64,000 bases of DNA from Paralvinella palmiformis (GCA_025642065.1 JAODUP010001173.1:1-64000); one strand, 5' to 3'. Counted from the stretch's first letter, positions 47,141 through 58,680 are shown. Notes: generated by a model not told the origin, from the letters alone. Numbers and translations: made by a program.

Positions 47141-47261
47141 TAACTGCACCGATAGCTCCTACGACTTTCGCCAACAGTTTACACCACCACGCCGCCTCTG
47201 GATTATCGGGACCACCCTGTGCCGGAGCCTGTTGCTGTTGTCTGCTGATAAACTGGCCCAT
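47141..47261 (-). CDS. fwe: Flower (calcium channel flower / CACFD1), first coding exon; gene overview
   Basis: ATG at 47261-47259 in good context (A at -3, G at +4). The frame is open 5' of it only to a TTG, so this ATG is the likely start. It encodes M-G-Q-F-I-S-R-Q-Q-Q-Q, then W-W-C-K-L-L-A-K-V-V-G-A-I-G-A-V, like fly P-W-Y-L-K-Y-G-S-R-L-L-G-I-V-A-A. The five exons join in phase to 211 residues (fly 194, human 172). Flower is a three- or four-helix membrane protein of synaptic and secretory vesicles that supports calcium-coupled endocytosis and marks fitness in cell competition. The gene spans 14 kb because introns 1 and 4 are long and full of repeats. The call rests on several near-identical motifs in exons 2-4. 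Confidence 0.92.
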
Positions 47262-47402
47262 CTTTTCTGCGAATACGGCTTTCCACTCTGACAGGAGATA
47301 AAACCGCCGAAAACTAACATTCGACAAACACCATCACTCCGATCACGGGCGAAAACGTCAATATTTACGTGGAGGGGGAAGCTCAGCCTCGATTCCAGCC
47401 GA

Positions 47403-47410
47403 TGACGTAA
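47403..47410 (-). promoter_or_regulatory. CRE/ATF-like site upstream of Flower
   Basis: TTACGTCA on the Flower strand, about 142 bp upstream of the ATG, in a stretch that is richer in GC and CpG than the surrounding DNA. It resembles an ATF/CREB site of a TATA-less promoter. Inference only. Confidence 0.35.
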
Positions 47411-47849
47411 TCGATAGAATGCCCACGACTACTAGATGGCAGCACTCGCGACCATCTGATGACCTATCACTATAGTTGTGATTTAGCTGAAAATGTTATG
47501 ACCTTAATTGTTCTGCTTTGAAGTCAAATCGACTGTAAAAGTTATTAGCTTTATTTAGGTTTTTTATTATTATTTATTTTGTACACTACTGTAAATACGT
47601 ATAATAACACAAAAATACATAGATACATTAAAGTACCAGGACAGCACAAGAAAGTGAAAACACTTATTTCCATTGTGGTCTGGAGGAGAAAAGTCACAGA
47701 TATATTATTGCATATGGCAGATGGTGGACTAGACAAAATTCATATGAATAGATTCCTGTAATAATTAGATAAATGGATATTACAAACAAAGATATATTAT
47801 ATATATATATATATATATACATATATACACACACATACACATGATATAT

Positions 47850-47912
47850 ATATATAACTTGAAAAATATAAAGGACCAGGTTAATTTCAGGCGGTAATTC
47901 ATTCCAAGCCAA
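47850..47912 (-). mobile_element. Tiny LINE 3'-end fragment
   Basis: A-W-N-E-L-P-P-E-I-N is a motif typical of the C-terminal end of CR1/L2 LINE proteins. It runs into a TA/TG microsatellite (47798-47846). Confidence 0.5.
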
Positions 47913-48188
47913 TATTCCTGTATAATTAAAAGTAGGTTAATATTAACTGTTACTACTATTTTGTTTACTTCTTTGTGTACGATTTAAATTTGTCTTATTG
48001 TCATAAATATTCGTTATACTGATCTTAGACTAGTTATGTTAATAGTTATATCTAATTAGATATCTATGTTGTTTTGTTGAAACTGTAAGGTATATGAAAT
48101 ATAATTTTATGTTGGTACATTAAGATCAATTACTTTAGAAATATCAAAGCTGCATAAGCAAGAGGACATGGTGTTAATAAATTTGTCG

Positions 48189-48225
48189 TGAATTTATGTA
48201 GCCAGTGACTGGCTACATAAATTCA
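48189..48225. repeat. Perfect 18-bp-arm palindrome with 1-base loop
   Basis: Arms 48189-48206 and 48208-48225 are exact complements around a single G (TGAATTTATGTAGCCAGT and its reverse). Confidence 0.9.
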
Positions 48226-48229
48226 TCCT

Positions 48230-49269
48230 TTGCTAGTAGAACCAGCCTGAGGTGTAGCTAACTTCCTACTTCTGTGAGGCGGCTAGTAGTCACTGTCCTA
48301 CACACTGTAATCTGTACCAGAAAAGGTTTCCAGGTATAATTAAAGAGATTCCTGATGCAGTCAATCAAAAGTAACACCACATATTACCTGGAGGCAGTCG
48401 TTGAATATCTCTGAAGAATTATTGAAAAGATTAGTAAGCTAATAACACAAAGTCTCTGGCAGTACACCAAAAGATTACACGCTTGATATGTATTCATGTG
48501 TTTTTATTTCGGTTTATTTAAGTTCACATGCAAACAGCCTGTACAATAATTGATACTGCTATACACAGTTTACTATAAAAAAAGTAAGTCTCATTGTACG
48601 ATAACGTTAAGTTAGGTAACATGGCTAGAGCTGTGCACATTACTATAACGAACAAGCCATTTAACAAATGAAATTAATTACACACACACACATACAAATA
48701 GAGAGAGAGACACCAGAGACCAAGTGCATACCAGAACAGACGCAAATGATGGAATATATGCAAATATACACCGGACAGTACGTACACACAACAACTCATT
48801 TAAATGCAGCAAAAAACAATTGTGGGTGTAGGTGTGTGTCTGTGTGAAAAGAATATCTAGCTTTAAAAATTCACAGAAGCACATTTCAAGTTTGGCTAAG
48901 TAAACTTCAAACACCATTCACCTACACAATGACAAATACCAATACTGTTGTTTTCATAGGTTTTTTCAATAAGTTAGCACATACACACGCAAACATTTAG
49001 TATAATACACATTGTAGCAGGGTAATAATCTACTCACATAGTATGTATACAAGGACACATGTTATAAAAAGTATTTAAAACTTTTTTACTGTATTTGTAC
49101 TCCTCTTCAACAAATCGTTTATTTATAAACCAAAATGCGGATACAAGTGTTTGTGAATGGATAACATATCAGTCTCTTTATTTATATCATATTTTCCCAG
49201 TAATGAAAGTCTAATGCAACATTGCTTCATAATGTAAATTTTATAAACAATGACAGAATGCTTAAATTG

Positions 49270-49308
<39 letters not shown>

Positions 49309-49555
49309 TGTGTGTCCATACAATTGATGCTACAAACCAACAACTTCTACAAGACGCAATGGATAACAGGTGTTACAAGACACAGATTTTACCCTGGAAG
49401 GATATTTACAGCCAATATATGAGCAGCTTTTCATTCTGTAAACCCGAACATTTAAAGGGTACTCTCTTTTTAGCCTAAAGACCAAGCTATGAAAGAGAAC
49501 TTGAATTTAGAATATGCATCAAACCATTTTAATCCCTCTGACCACAAATACACAC

Positions 49556-49593
<38 letters not shown>

Positions 49594-51621
49594 CCAAATG
49601 AATTAACTTTATAGCTTAATGTTTAAGAAAGAAAATGAAATTTAGTGAATAATGAATAAAAAATAACAACTTCACGCCTTTTAACAAAACTCTCTCCGTT
49701 GAGTATTTATACCAGATTGACAGAAGAGTATAAATACTATATACATGTATATGCAATCCACATTTATATATAAATATTATTTCAATACTATTGCAGGCCA
49801 CGGCTAATGGAAAGTTCCAAAATTAGACCAACAGCAATGTTCATAAAACAAAAAGAGTGAGTTATATGAGATCATTTTCATGAGAAGATAAACTGCAGCA
49901 GAACAGCAAGAATTAAAGATTTAAATCCTCCGATAACTGAAACACTTTATCTGATAAAAAAACCCAATGAGATGTTATTCTTGTTTTATAGCCAGTTTTG
50001 ATTACACAGAAAGCTAAATGAGCCACAGTATAAAATAATAAGATTTACACGAGTAAAGAAAGTCATTCCTCAAATGCCTTCCACTGCAGTGCCAACGCTG
50101 GATCAGGATACCAATAATAGATGCAAACTCTCAAACAATGGAGATTAAAATATGTTCACCATTAAAAATAATCCAGAGAATAATGTTACTGTTAAGTTTT
50201 GACAATCAGTAGCACAGTATCGATAGGTTTGATGTCACTGCTCGAGTCATAAATACAGCTGATGGATGATTAAGAATGTTCACAGGCAGATGTGTGACGT
50301 AAACCCATGCATTCACTCAAATACACACATTATAACAACTGATGTATGTCACACAACAAAACTCGCCAATAATGAACTGTTTTTCACACAGCTGAAGCTG
50401 ATAAGATTGACTTCATGTTTGACACGAACAGTGCACTAAATTTTATAGTGACAATATTTCAAACAAATATTTTACAAGTGTGCTGCATTTTATTTAATAC
50501 AAATCAACAGGTCCATAACACATGTGATACCAACTAGAGAATGGCACCATATGACCTTTCTCGAATGCCTATCTCCACAGTAGGTACCAATGTGAAATGT
50601 TAAAAGAGGAAGTACCATGTTAAACATGGCATGCCGCCAGTATACTGCTATAATACACATACTGTTACACAGTGAAATATCGGTTTGTGCATCCACATGA
50701 TGCACATTTATATACAACAGTGATATCGAAACAATGACAGTTTGTTAACTAGAATAAAATACCCATGTACAGAATTGTCATCATAAGTATTAATCTATAA
50801 TGCCCCTTTAAAACAAACATGTTAAGGTAATGGCACATGACATACTAATGTTACAATCCTTTGGGCTGATGAAGGTTCTCCCAGTTAGCCAGTCAAGTAT
50901 GGTCTAAACCTGAATAATTCTGGACAAAATGTCACGCTGGGACAACTCATTATTAGGCATTCGACTGCGTAATGTATTATTCCTGCCACCCACTTGTCAG
51001 TGATGATGGGTTATATGCAACCATTGGTCTAAAAATCTTGACATATGTACTAGATACCAAGTATCAGTGATTACAACAAAAAAAAGCCTGAGAGAGCAGA
51101 ATATTGTTCAGCCTACTGTGTCACAACCTGGCTTGTTACACAGACTGAGACGGGTTGAGTTTGATTGTTTAGCCTTGGCGCTGGTCACACATGGAACATG
51201 CAGCTGAAGACATATGCCAAGTGAAATGAATCCCACAAACACCAGTATGAACTGGATTTGAACCCACAACCTGGAAGTATGCAGCATTGCAAACTAACCC
51301 CATGACCAACGGAATGCCCAGCTAGTTATAACAGTTCTGACTGTTTTTGATGGTGTAAGACAGTTTGCAGTCAAATCGTCAATATAATTATGTTAACATA
51401 TCCCCAGATCTTCATCATTATCATCATAATAATTAAATGGCAGAGAATTTGAATACATTATTTGTCTTCCACATCATCACCATGACATTAGACGAAACTG
51501 ACTTGCACCAGGAACATCACCAGAATGTGTACATTACCTCAGACTTCTACAACACTCCATCATATCAGACACATAAATGATCTCATTGTATCAGATCTGA
51601 GTAATAGGTCTGGCTAGAATG
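48230..51621. other. MEGF8 3' UTR and intergenic DNA, no gene
   Basis: No coding frame is convincing. Microsatellites: TG/CT at 49270-49314 and GA at 49561-49588. A tRNA-like SINE lies at 51249-51325. AATAAA on the minus strand at 50489-50494 could end MEGF8 transcripts about 1.1 kb after the stop. Confidence 0.4.
51249..51325 (-). mobile_element. tRNA-derived SINE family C head
   Basis: Reverse strand: TTGGTCATGGGGTTAGT (A-box-like) and GGTTGTGGGTTCAAATCCAG (good B box) about 35 bp apart. Similar heads at 53492-53556 and 61577-61645. Confidence 0.55.
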
Positions 51622-52718
51622 CTAAATAGTGCCACTATGTCCACTTGGACATCTGTCTCGTCTATTTGAGCTGTGTACCTTAGTACTCTGTACACCATGG
51701 TGTGTACTGGGGTACATCACTCTCATAGTCAACAACGTTGAGCCGAGACATGCTCGTACTGGCGTATTAGCACCGCCTGGCAATTCAAAGAAAAACGTCC
51801 CCACAGCAGCTATCCCGTCATCTGTTGGCTCCAGTGCCAGTGGATTTATGCGGAATGAATCTTCTGGCATGCTTCGGGTGAAGACAGCATTTGTAGCACC
51901 GAGTGAGTATTTAGATGGCAATTTTGGCATTGTCAGTCGATGGTTGCTCGTCTTTCTTGCGGGCAGTAGTGACTGTGATTCATAGACTGGGATGCACTCA
52001 TCCTCTGTGATAATAAGCACTTTCGCAAATGGTCGTGACGCCATGCACTCCATTTCGAGCTGACGCTGATAACGTGAGCGTTGGATGTCAAAGGCTTGTT
52101 TGATCTTCCAGACGAGTACACAGAGGTCAAGGAAAAGGAAGAAAGATGAGAAGAACACAGAGAAGAATACAAATAGATCTATGTGGCCTTGATCTTGGCG
52201 AAAAAACAAAAGACCTTTGGTTTCATTTGAGGCCGAACTGCCGATGCCGTGCAAGATGATGTAGAAGAGAGCCTTCTTTAAGTCATGGATTCGACTAGGA
52301 AGAGTTATCACCAGACGGTTTTCAAGGTTGCGTATAACGAGGATCGTGCTGGAATCTTCCAGTGTGACGAATGTGTTGATGTCCTTTGCATCAGTAATAC
52401 GCAGATGGTATGAGACTCCGGGCACTGTGTTGTTTGTCACTCTGTCACTGTCGGGATTGTGGATGGCATTAATACCATCGCTATCATCATAATCATCGCT
52501 GCCAACATCGGTGGCACGTCTTTTCCGGCTGGACAGCTGATGCCTCTGAGGATCAAAGTCATACAGTCCTACAGAACGCTTTGAACGGGGATAGTTTACA
52601 ATTTCAGCAAGGTTGCCTGTGAATACTGCTGGTTCAGCATGAATTGTGTGAACTCCGGTCTGTTTATCTACTTCAACTACGAATGCATTGTCTAGGTTGG
52701 CCAGATAAACATCAACAC
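51622..52718 (-). CDS. MEGF8: MEGF8 last exon: juxtamembrane domain, TM helix, cytoplasmic tail
   Basis: Starts after TTTCAG, completes a Gly codon, and runs about 365 residues to TAG at 51622-51624. First part: V-D-V-Y-L-A-N-L-D-N-A-F-V-V-E-V and T-G-V-H-T-I-H, as in human MEGF8. Then an acidic insert with R-S-K-R and R-K-R-R. Next L-L-F-F-R-Q-D-Q-G-H-I, the transmembrane helix D-L-F-V-F-F-S-V-F-F-S-S-F-F-L-F (about 52110-52180), and the cytosolic M-A-S-R-P-F-A-K-V motif (52021-52044). The tail keeps A-L-E-P-T-D-D-G and E-L-P-G-G-A, both seen near the human C-terminus. MEGF8 is a large single-pass protein needed for left-right patterning. With MOSMO and MGRN1 it lowers surface Smoothened; the M-A-S-R-P-F-A motif is the known MGRN1-binding element. 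Confidence 0.95.
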
Positions 52719-52763
52719 CTGAAATATGAAAGTATTCCATATAAATTTGTGAACTAAATGTAC

Positions 52764-52800
<37 letters not shown>

Positions 52801-53030
52801 GAGAGTGAGCGTATGAGTGAAATACCACTTTGCTTAACCTCAGGGATAATCTCATCTTGGATTTTTGTTTGATAGGCCATCACAAGGGAAATAAGTGGGG
52901 GTCTGTGGTACATTGATCTACCAACTATGCTGTGGAAGAGCACCCCTGAATTGCACAATAGAGGCATGTATGCTTGTGCCTGTGTGTGTGAAAGAGACTG
53001 AGAGCAAGATAGACTGAGATGCATTAGTAT

Positions 53031-53066
<36 letters not shown>

Positions 53067-53113
53067 ACAGACACACACACACCACTATCATCATCATAAT
53101 CATTATCACCTAC

Positions 53114-53333
53114 CTCCATAGGTAACATCCAGTGTTACTCGAATGTCAACATTAAGGTATTTGGGCTGAACTGTGAAGAACACAGTCCGTCCAAAAAGTA
53201 GAGGTTCCGGTTCTCTGTAGCAATTTGACTGTGTCGTTGGATCAAAGCAGTAGTCATGGTCGACAGCCATCAACCTGTAACACTGGTGACCTTGTGTTGG
53301 GGTTCCCATAAAGTTCTCAACACATTCTGAGCA
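53114..53333 (-). CDS. MEGF8: MEGF8 exon
   Basis: 220 nt, CCAG acceptor, GTAGGT donor. Encodes C-S-E-C-V-E-N-F-M-G, G-H-Q-C-Y-R-L-M-A-V, D-P-T-T-Q-S-N-C, G-R-T-V-F-F-T-V-Q-P-K and N-V-D-I-R-V-T-L-D-V-T-Y-G. Human MEGF8 has G-R-T-V-L-F-G-V-Q-P-K and N-V-D-I-R-L-T-L-D-V-T-F-G here. This ends the last laminin-EGF module and starts the membrane-proximal beta-rich region. Confidence 0.95.
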
Positions 53334-53491
53334 CTGGATTAATAAAGATCACAGAAGATTGGCACAGCATTGTTAATTATGTTTAAACGTGTATTTATTC
53401 TCATTACATTTAGATAATTGAAAGAGTAAATAGATTCATTCTTCAGGCAGTGACTAAGCCCGGGAAACATTTAAAAAACAGGTCTGAGTAT

Positions 53492-53556
53492 CTCTTGAAC
53501 CCTGAAGTAGAGATTTATAGCACAGGACTAACTACTGTGCTATTGGAACACTCATT
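53492..53556 (-). mobile_element. SINE family C head fragment, MEGF8 intron
   Basis: Reverse strand: AATAGCACAGTAGTTAGTCC (A box) and TTCAGGGTTCAAGAG (B box), spaced like a tRNA. Confidence 0.45.
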
Positions 53557-53689
53557 TTTAATTCATGTTGTGCTAATTCTAATTGTGATGCACATCACTT
53601 AATATACCACAAGTCTAATTACAATCTAGAACCAAAAAGCTTACACCAATTTCTATCTGAACAAAATTAAGTGCTGAAACAGTCATTAC

Positions 53690-53816
53690 CTGAAACTTGT
53701 AGCACTGCTTTTCAGTACTGCTTGTGTCACAGCGAAGTGACTGGGTATTGTTCTGACAGTCACAGTCAGTACCTGTCTTTCTGTTGCAAGTATCACTGTG
53801 ACCATGGCACTGACAG
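53690..53816 (-). CDS. MEGF8: MEGF8 exon, laminin-EGF module
   Basis: 127 nt, TTCAG acceptor, GTAATG donor. Encodes C-Q-C-H-G-H-S-D-T-C-N and D-C-D-C-Q-N-N-T, then K-Q-C-Y-K-F-Q; the human protein reads C-Q-C-N-G-H-A-D-T-C-N and C-P-C-Q-N-N-T. Confidence 0.95.
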
Positions 53817-54429
53817 CTGAAATTAGGTATGTCAAATCTGGTAAATAATGTCAATCCGTAATGTGCACTGACTATGTCAACAGCTAAACATGAACATAAT
53901 ATACCAACTAAATTAAAAAAAATTATATTACCTCATATGGAATATAACTAATGAATAATTTAGATATAAAGATTCAGCCTAGTAAACTGTTTTACCATTT
54001 CAGAAGGAATAGTACAGAGTAAGGTCATGTTTACTTAATTAACACGTTTAATTCACCGGTAAGTAATTTATATCCCAATGAAGTTAGTGTGGGTGCTTAT
54101 TTTAATGAAGAGTGAACGTATGTGGCCCGCCAATCTTATGTTCTGGCTTCTGACATCCCCTTTTAGTGTCAGCATGTCACAATTATATGTGCTGTTTGTA
54201 TATATTTTAGTCATACTGGATAATTCATTTTGATTGTCCGCCTTAATGGCTGTCGATTATCACCTCACATTTACTGGCAAAATTGAAACAAGTGCCTGGA
54301 TTATATGAAGGACATATTTTGTTGGTTAAAACGATTAACTGACTGGGACTCCTAGTCGGTTAATCATACACAAATTTACAATCTGGTGTTCTCCGTTGAT
54401 TCCAGCAAGGTTTTGTTCCGACTAGTAAA

Positions 54430-54560
54430 AAAACATTATAGTTTTAATAGGTAGTAAAGTTTTGTTGGGCTAGTGGGAAATTTGTTGGGCTAGTGGGAAA
54501 TTCGGTTGGGCTAGCGGATTTAAATTTTACCAGCCCGGGGCTAGTGAGATATAAAATTAT
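54430..54560. repeat. Short 21-bp tandem repeat, MEGF8 intron
   Basis: TTGTTGGGCTAGTGGGAAAT occurs twice with a third diverged copy, followed by a CCAGCCCGGGGCTAGTG block that is partly self-complementary. Probably the end of a DNA element. Confidence 0.55.
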
Positions 54561-54599
54561 TTTTCTGGCCCCGACAGAGAAACGATGTTTCCGATCCTT

Positions 54600-54880
54600 A
54601 AGTAAAGGCATTGATTCTACAAAACAACAACAACAACAATTCGTTTTATGGCTGTTTCCTCTCTTAAAAGATATCTCCCTCATAGATTCCCTGATCAGTC
54701 TTCTCCATTTTACCCGATCTTGCACATCTACCTTATTCAGTCCACGCACTCTCATATCCTTCACCATCATCCTATTACACGTCATCCTCAGTCTTTCTCT
54801 ACCTCTCACACTCACACTGTCATCCACAACAAACAACGTGTTACAGTTCTCCCAGTCATCATAACACATGTCACAGCCAC
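54600..54880 (-). mobile_element. LINE 3'-end fragment, RTE-like, MEGF8 intron
   Basis: Minus-strand frame R-G-R-E-R-L-R-M-T, D-M-R-V-R-G-L-N-K-V-D-V-Q-D-R-V-K-W-R recalls the C-terminus of LINE proteins (R-G-R-P-x-x-x-W ... D-M-K-x-R-G-L ... A-x-D-R-x-K-W-R). A (TTG)n run at 54624-54640 follows, like the simple-repeat tail of RTE elements. Confidence 0.6.
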
Positions 54881-55098
54881 TTCAACTGATTCCTTTTAAC
54901 AACTTAAGTCATCTGTCTGCTCATGGCCCATTATCTCCCTCAGTCAGTTCTACACTTGGGACCTTATCACTCAGAGAAGCACAGGTACTTGACCCTCATA
55001 AAGATTTTTTTCTATTGAACTGAGTGTGTATCTGCATGTGTGTGCATGAACACAATGGTATGTGTGTGAATGCATGTATGCAGAAATGTGCTACTTAC

Positions 55099-55247
55099 GC
55101 CTGACAAGGTTCAGTTAGTGGCTGGTCCTGTAAACGGAAGTATCCAGGTTTACACATCTCACAGTGAGCACCCATAGTATTGTTGCCACAATGTATACAT
55201 ACAGCCTTGTCCTCTGTTTGTGACCCACTTGACACCCAACGTGTGAC
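55099..55247 (-). CDS. MEGF8: MEGF8 exon, laminin-EGF module
   Basis: 149 nt, GTAG acceptor, GTAAGT donor, phase 0 in and two bases out. Encodes R-W-V-S-S-G-S-Q-T-E-D-K-A-V-C-I-H-C-G-N-N-T and C-E-M-C-K-P-G-Y-F-R-L; human: N-W-V-T-E-G-P-S-E-D-E-A-V-C-V-N-C. Confidence 0.95.
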
Positions 55248-55544
55248 CTACACAATGAAACATCCTTATGAAACAATTTATTCCAATAATCGTGCATCAC
55301 ATGATGCATGAGCATGAACGGTGACCTTTTTTTGCCAATTATCACCACCAAACTTCAAATTTAAAAATGAAGCAGCTATTCAACAATTACTTAGAATATG
55401 AAGCTAAGCAAGAGCACAAAACATATATGATAACAAGACTGAATTCTAAGTAGGCACAGAGAAATCCAGCCAATGACTGACTGTACAGTAAAGTCTCTTT
55501 TTAAACAGAGGTAATCTTTTAAGATGGGCACCCATCATTTGGCT

Positions 55545-56095
55545 CAATTGATTTGATTTATTTATATGCTTTTGTGCACTCCCGACGCCATTGCATTGTG
55601 GGGTTTACATGACAAAATTAACAAGCTCTCATTTACATAGAATAAAAGTTATATACATTTACGTACATGAATAAAATTAATAATTAATAATTGTACAATT
55701 TGCGTTGTGTTGATATGAATTTACTTATAACATACAGTTTTAGTGTAATATACATTGAGAATTTGCTTTCCTAGAATCTTTTCATTTTTGTTATATATTC
55801 TTGTACTGTGTAAAACAGTGCAACATTATCATATACTGACAATACTGTATGTCCTAGTGTTATTAGATTAGTGACTGATTGTATGTTACTGATGCCAATG
55901 TGGAGCTAGCTCTTGTCTGCAGGACTCATGTTTTGGACATTCCAGAAAATAATGCACCAGCATTTGATCTTCTTTATTATTACAGAACTGACAGACTTGT
56001 ATCCTTCTGAAGGGCCATGGTGTTTCTAAGTTGAATATTTTGCTTCAGTGGTAATATTTTCCCGTCCGTTTAACAATTTCCTGATCAAAATGTTA
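55545..56095 (-). mobile_element. LINE C-terminal zinc-knuckle fragment, MEGF8 intron
   Basis: Minus strand 55925-56075: Y-Y-H then F-R-R-I-Q-V-C-Q-F-C-N-N-K-E-D and H-Y-F-L-E-C-P-K-H, the C-x2-C ... H-x4-C knuckle at the end of CR1/Jockey-type reverse transcriptases. Followed by about 350 bp of 3' UTR-like DNA. Confidence 0.6.
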
Positions 56096-56486
56096 AACAT
56101 ACAAAAAACTGCACCAGCTGAAGGCAATATTCAACTTAAAATCAAAAGTAGGATGTTCAACTGAGAGGTACCATCTTTTCCTTTATTGCTTCCCCATTTA
56201 CAATTGTGAGGAATCACTGCATTTTAATCATCCTAATGCTACAGTTGAGTGAATCATACAGATGACAGATGGACTAAGAAGTAAGATCAGGTTTTTGAGT
56301 GAATAATTAGCCAATTAGTGCCAATTCAAGAATTAACATGGTGTGAGAAAAAGCAGACAAGAAATGACTATGATTAATTAAAAAAAGACCCTAGAACCAG
56401 GCTTTTAACCAGAAATCCAAAGTAGGGTGTTCTTTTTTTGGATGTAAAATACCGAGCTGAAACTGTTGGTGGAGGGGGGAGTTGTA

Positions 56487-56488
<2 letters not shown>

Positions 56489-56529
<41 letters not shown>
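56489..56529. repeat. (TA)n microsatellite
   Basis: About 41 bp in a MEGF8 intron, preceded by a GGTGGAGGGGGGAG run. Confidence 0.95.
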
Positions 56530-56531
<2 letters not shown>

Positions 56532-56984
56532 TTGTCAATCAAGTCTCTTTACAATCAAAAAAAAATTATTATAAAGGCAATTGATGGGATGTTTTTATCA
56601 GATTTGTTCAATGTACCGGTAGTCAGTGGTTTTCAAAGTTTTTAATCACATTGCATTTGTATTTTTTCAGGCATCCTGTTGATGGAAGAGGTACTGTTTA
56701 ATGAAACTTATTTATTTGCTTTTATAATAAATATGTTAAATTGTAAAGAGACTTTATAAATACATACTCTGTATTAGTTACAACCTATACAAATGGATGG
56801 TGGGCTGGCTAAAACACTGACCAGAGCTGATACAAATACTAAATAAACGCAGAACAATGGTAGTCATTTAGCATGTGTTTTTTTTAAATTAAGATTGTTT
56901 ATGAACACAAATAATATCCAAAGACCAATGGTCGCAAAGATTAGTATTGTACAGTAATACTAACATGACATTAGTGATACTCAC

Positions 56985-57155
56985 ATTGGCAACAGAGTCA
57001 AGTGGCAGTGTGTTGAAGATGAGAGTTCTGTTAAGATCATGCTGTGATAGACAGACCGATGTGTGGTGATGACAAACCTCGAGACAAGACTTACACTTGC
57101 CGCCATTGATAGGATTACCGACGTACATTGGCTTGCAGCTCGAACAGTTATCACC
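56985..57155 (-). CDS. MEGF8: MEGF8 exon, laminin-EGF module
   Basis: 171 nt, 57 codons, phase 0 both sides, TTTCAG acceptor and GTGAGT donor. Encodes G-D-N-C-S-S-C-K-P-M-Y-V-G-N-P, G-G-K-C-K-S-C-L-E-V-C and L-P-L-D-S-V-A-N; the human equivalent is G-S-H-C-E-Q-C-L-P-L-F-V-G-S. Confidence 0.95.
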
Positions 57156-57652
57156 CTGAAAGTGGAATCTGATATTTATAATCACTGGAGCTGGATAGGT
57201 TTCGAGCAATTTCAGCAAACGTGCAATAGGGTTAGCAGTCCGCTATTCATGGTATAACAGACTGAGATATGTTGTTACATCATCACCAGATTTATGAATA
57301 GTCACAATTCATCACAACTGTTAGCTGTCTCCCCATAGTAATTAAAAACAAACTGAACACTTTGGAATCACATATTTAAATTAAAGCACACATTTAAATA
57401 AACACGCTGTGCAATTCTGCTGACTTATCCAGAATCATTCCGAGTTTAATCAGATGATTCTGATTATGTTCTGCAGTAATATTTATTTATTTATATGTGA
57501 CAATAACGAGGTTTAGTCGACATATTATTAATTCAAACTATTCATATCATAAAATACTACGAGACATTCTCCCCAACATCAACTCCTAGATTGAGAATGT
57601 ACTGCATGTTCATATCAAAACATGAAAGAAATAGCTTATGAATCATGTTTTA

Positions 57653-57657
<5 letters not shown>

Positions 57658-57690
<33 letters not shown>
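57658..57690. repeat. (CT)n microsatellite
   Basis: About 33 bp of CT in a MEGF8 intron. Confidence 0.95.
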
Positions 57691-57693
<3 letters not shown>

Positions 57694-57796
57694 CTCTCAA
57701 AAGCAGAGATAAATGTGCTCAAGAGGATATAAAATGTGATGCAACTAAATGTGATGCAACTTTTTTTTAAATATCCAAAGACATGGTATCGCTCAC

Positions 57797-57989
57797 CTGT
57801 GTGTTATTTTGGCAAGCCAGACAGATGTGTCTCTTCTCAACACTAGCACAGTTACTGTGCTTGTTACAGAGGCATTCTGTTGTACAGTTATGGCCAACAT
57901 AACCAAAGTGACATTGGCAGACGTCCGGTTCAATGCATGTGCCATGTGGTTCACAACCATCGCGGCAGGATGGCTTACACTTGTTTGAT
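57797..57989 (-). CDS. MEGF8: MEGF8 exon, EGF plus laminin-EGF start
   Basis: 193 nt, ACAG acceptor, GTGAGC donor. Encodes K-C-K-P-S-C-R-D-G-C, G-T-C-I-E-P-D-V-C-Q-C-H-F-G-Y-V-G-H-N-C and E-C-L-C-N-K-H-S-N-C-A. The human protein reads V-E-P-D-H-C-R-C-H-F-G-F-V-G-R-N-C and E-C-R-C-N-R-H-S-E-C-A. Confidence 0.96.
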
Positions 57990-58269
57990 CTGTTGGATTA
58001 AGAAACAAAATAAATTTACCTCAGCAGACTGAATATAAAACGATTGTACTGATTATTACTTTCTTAAAACTCTGTTTAGCTTTAGTACTGAACACATATG
58101 AATTATACGGCGACTCGCTAAAGAGAGAGAGAGAGATAAAACAAACACAGTTATCATTGAGAATCAAACTCTGATCTGGAAGTCTGCTGCAGTGTTCTAC
58201 AGACAGGGAACAATTACAGGACCAAGGTCATAGATTACTATCATGATTACTTAAGAATACAATGATTGA

Positions 58270-58680
58270 TTCAAAACCAAAAAAATCATCATCATCAATC
58301 TCTTCGCTGTCATTCTGTCATCATACATGTCGTTGCCTTCTTTGTCGGAGTCAGTGTCGGATTTGTCATACTGTTCAGCCCACAATACATCATCTTCTGT
58401 GCCATCTAAATCATTGCTGATAGAGCACTTCTTGAATGATTTGGTAATGATGGCAGGGTCAATTTAATCCCAGGCCATTTTCACCCACTGTGTGATGATA
58501 GGTAATGACGGCTGCTTCAGTTTGACTGCTGCTGTGAGTTCGTTTCCGTAATGCTGGTTGAAGTAGTTTATTAGTAGTTCCCAAGTGCCAGCTTTGGAAG
58601 TAATTAACACACTGTTTGCTGAAACCATTTTCCATTGATGTGGCTTCTATATGGTCATTCTTTGCATGGCCTCATTTACT
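58270..58680 (-). mobile_element. Pogo/Tigger-like transposase C-terminal remnant, MEGF8 intron
   Basis: Minus strand 58330-58520: I-T-Q-W-V-K-M-A-W-D, a stop, then A-I-I-T-K-S-F-K-K-C-S-I-S-N-D-L-D-G-T-E-D-D, the conserved end of the DDE domain in pogo-type transposases. An acidic tail (D-K-S-D-T-D-S-D-K-E) follows. GGCCATTAAGCTGA occurs at about 58857 and 59702 and may mark element ends. Inactive. Confidence 0.6.

Noticed and set aside
47259..47327. Longer N-terminus for Flower starting at 47327
   Set aside because: The first codon there is TTG, not ATG, and a stop lies just upstream; ATG at 47261 has a good context and gives a normal-length protein.
51629..51985. Plus-strand 118-codon frame
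   Set aside because: Shadow of the MEGF8 last exon, whose minus-strand frame matches the known family throughout.
54493..54899. Plus-strand frame of 123 codons rich in Ser, Leu and Thr
   Set aside because: It is the shadow of the LINE C-terminal frame on the minus strand.
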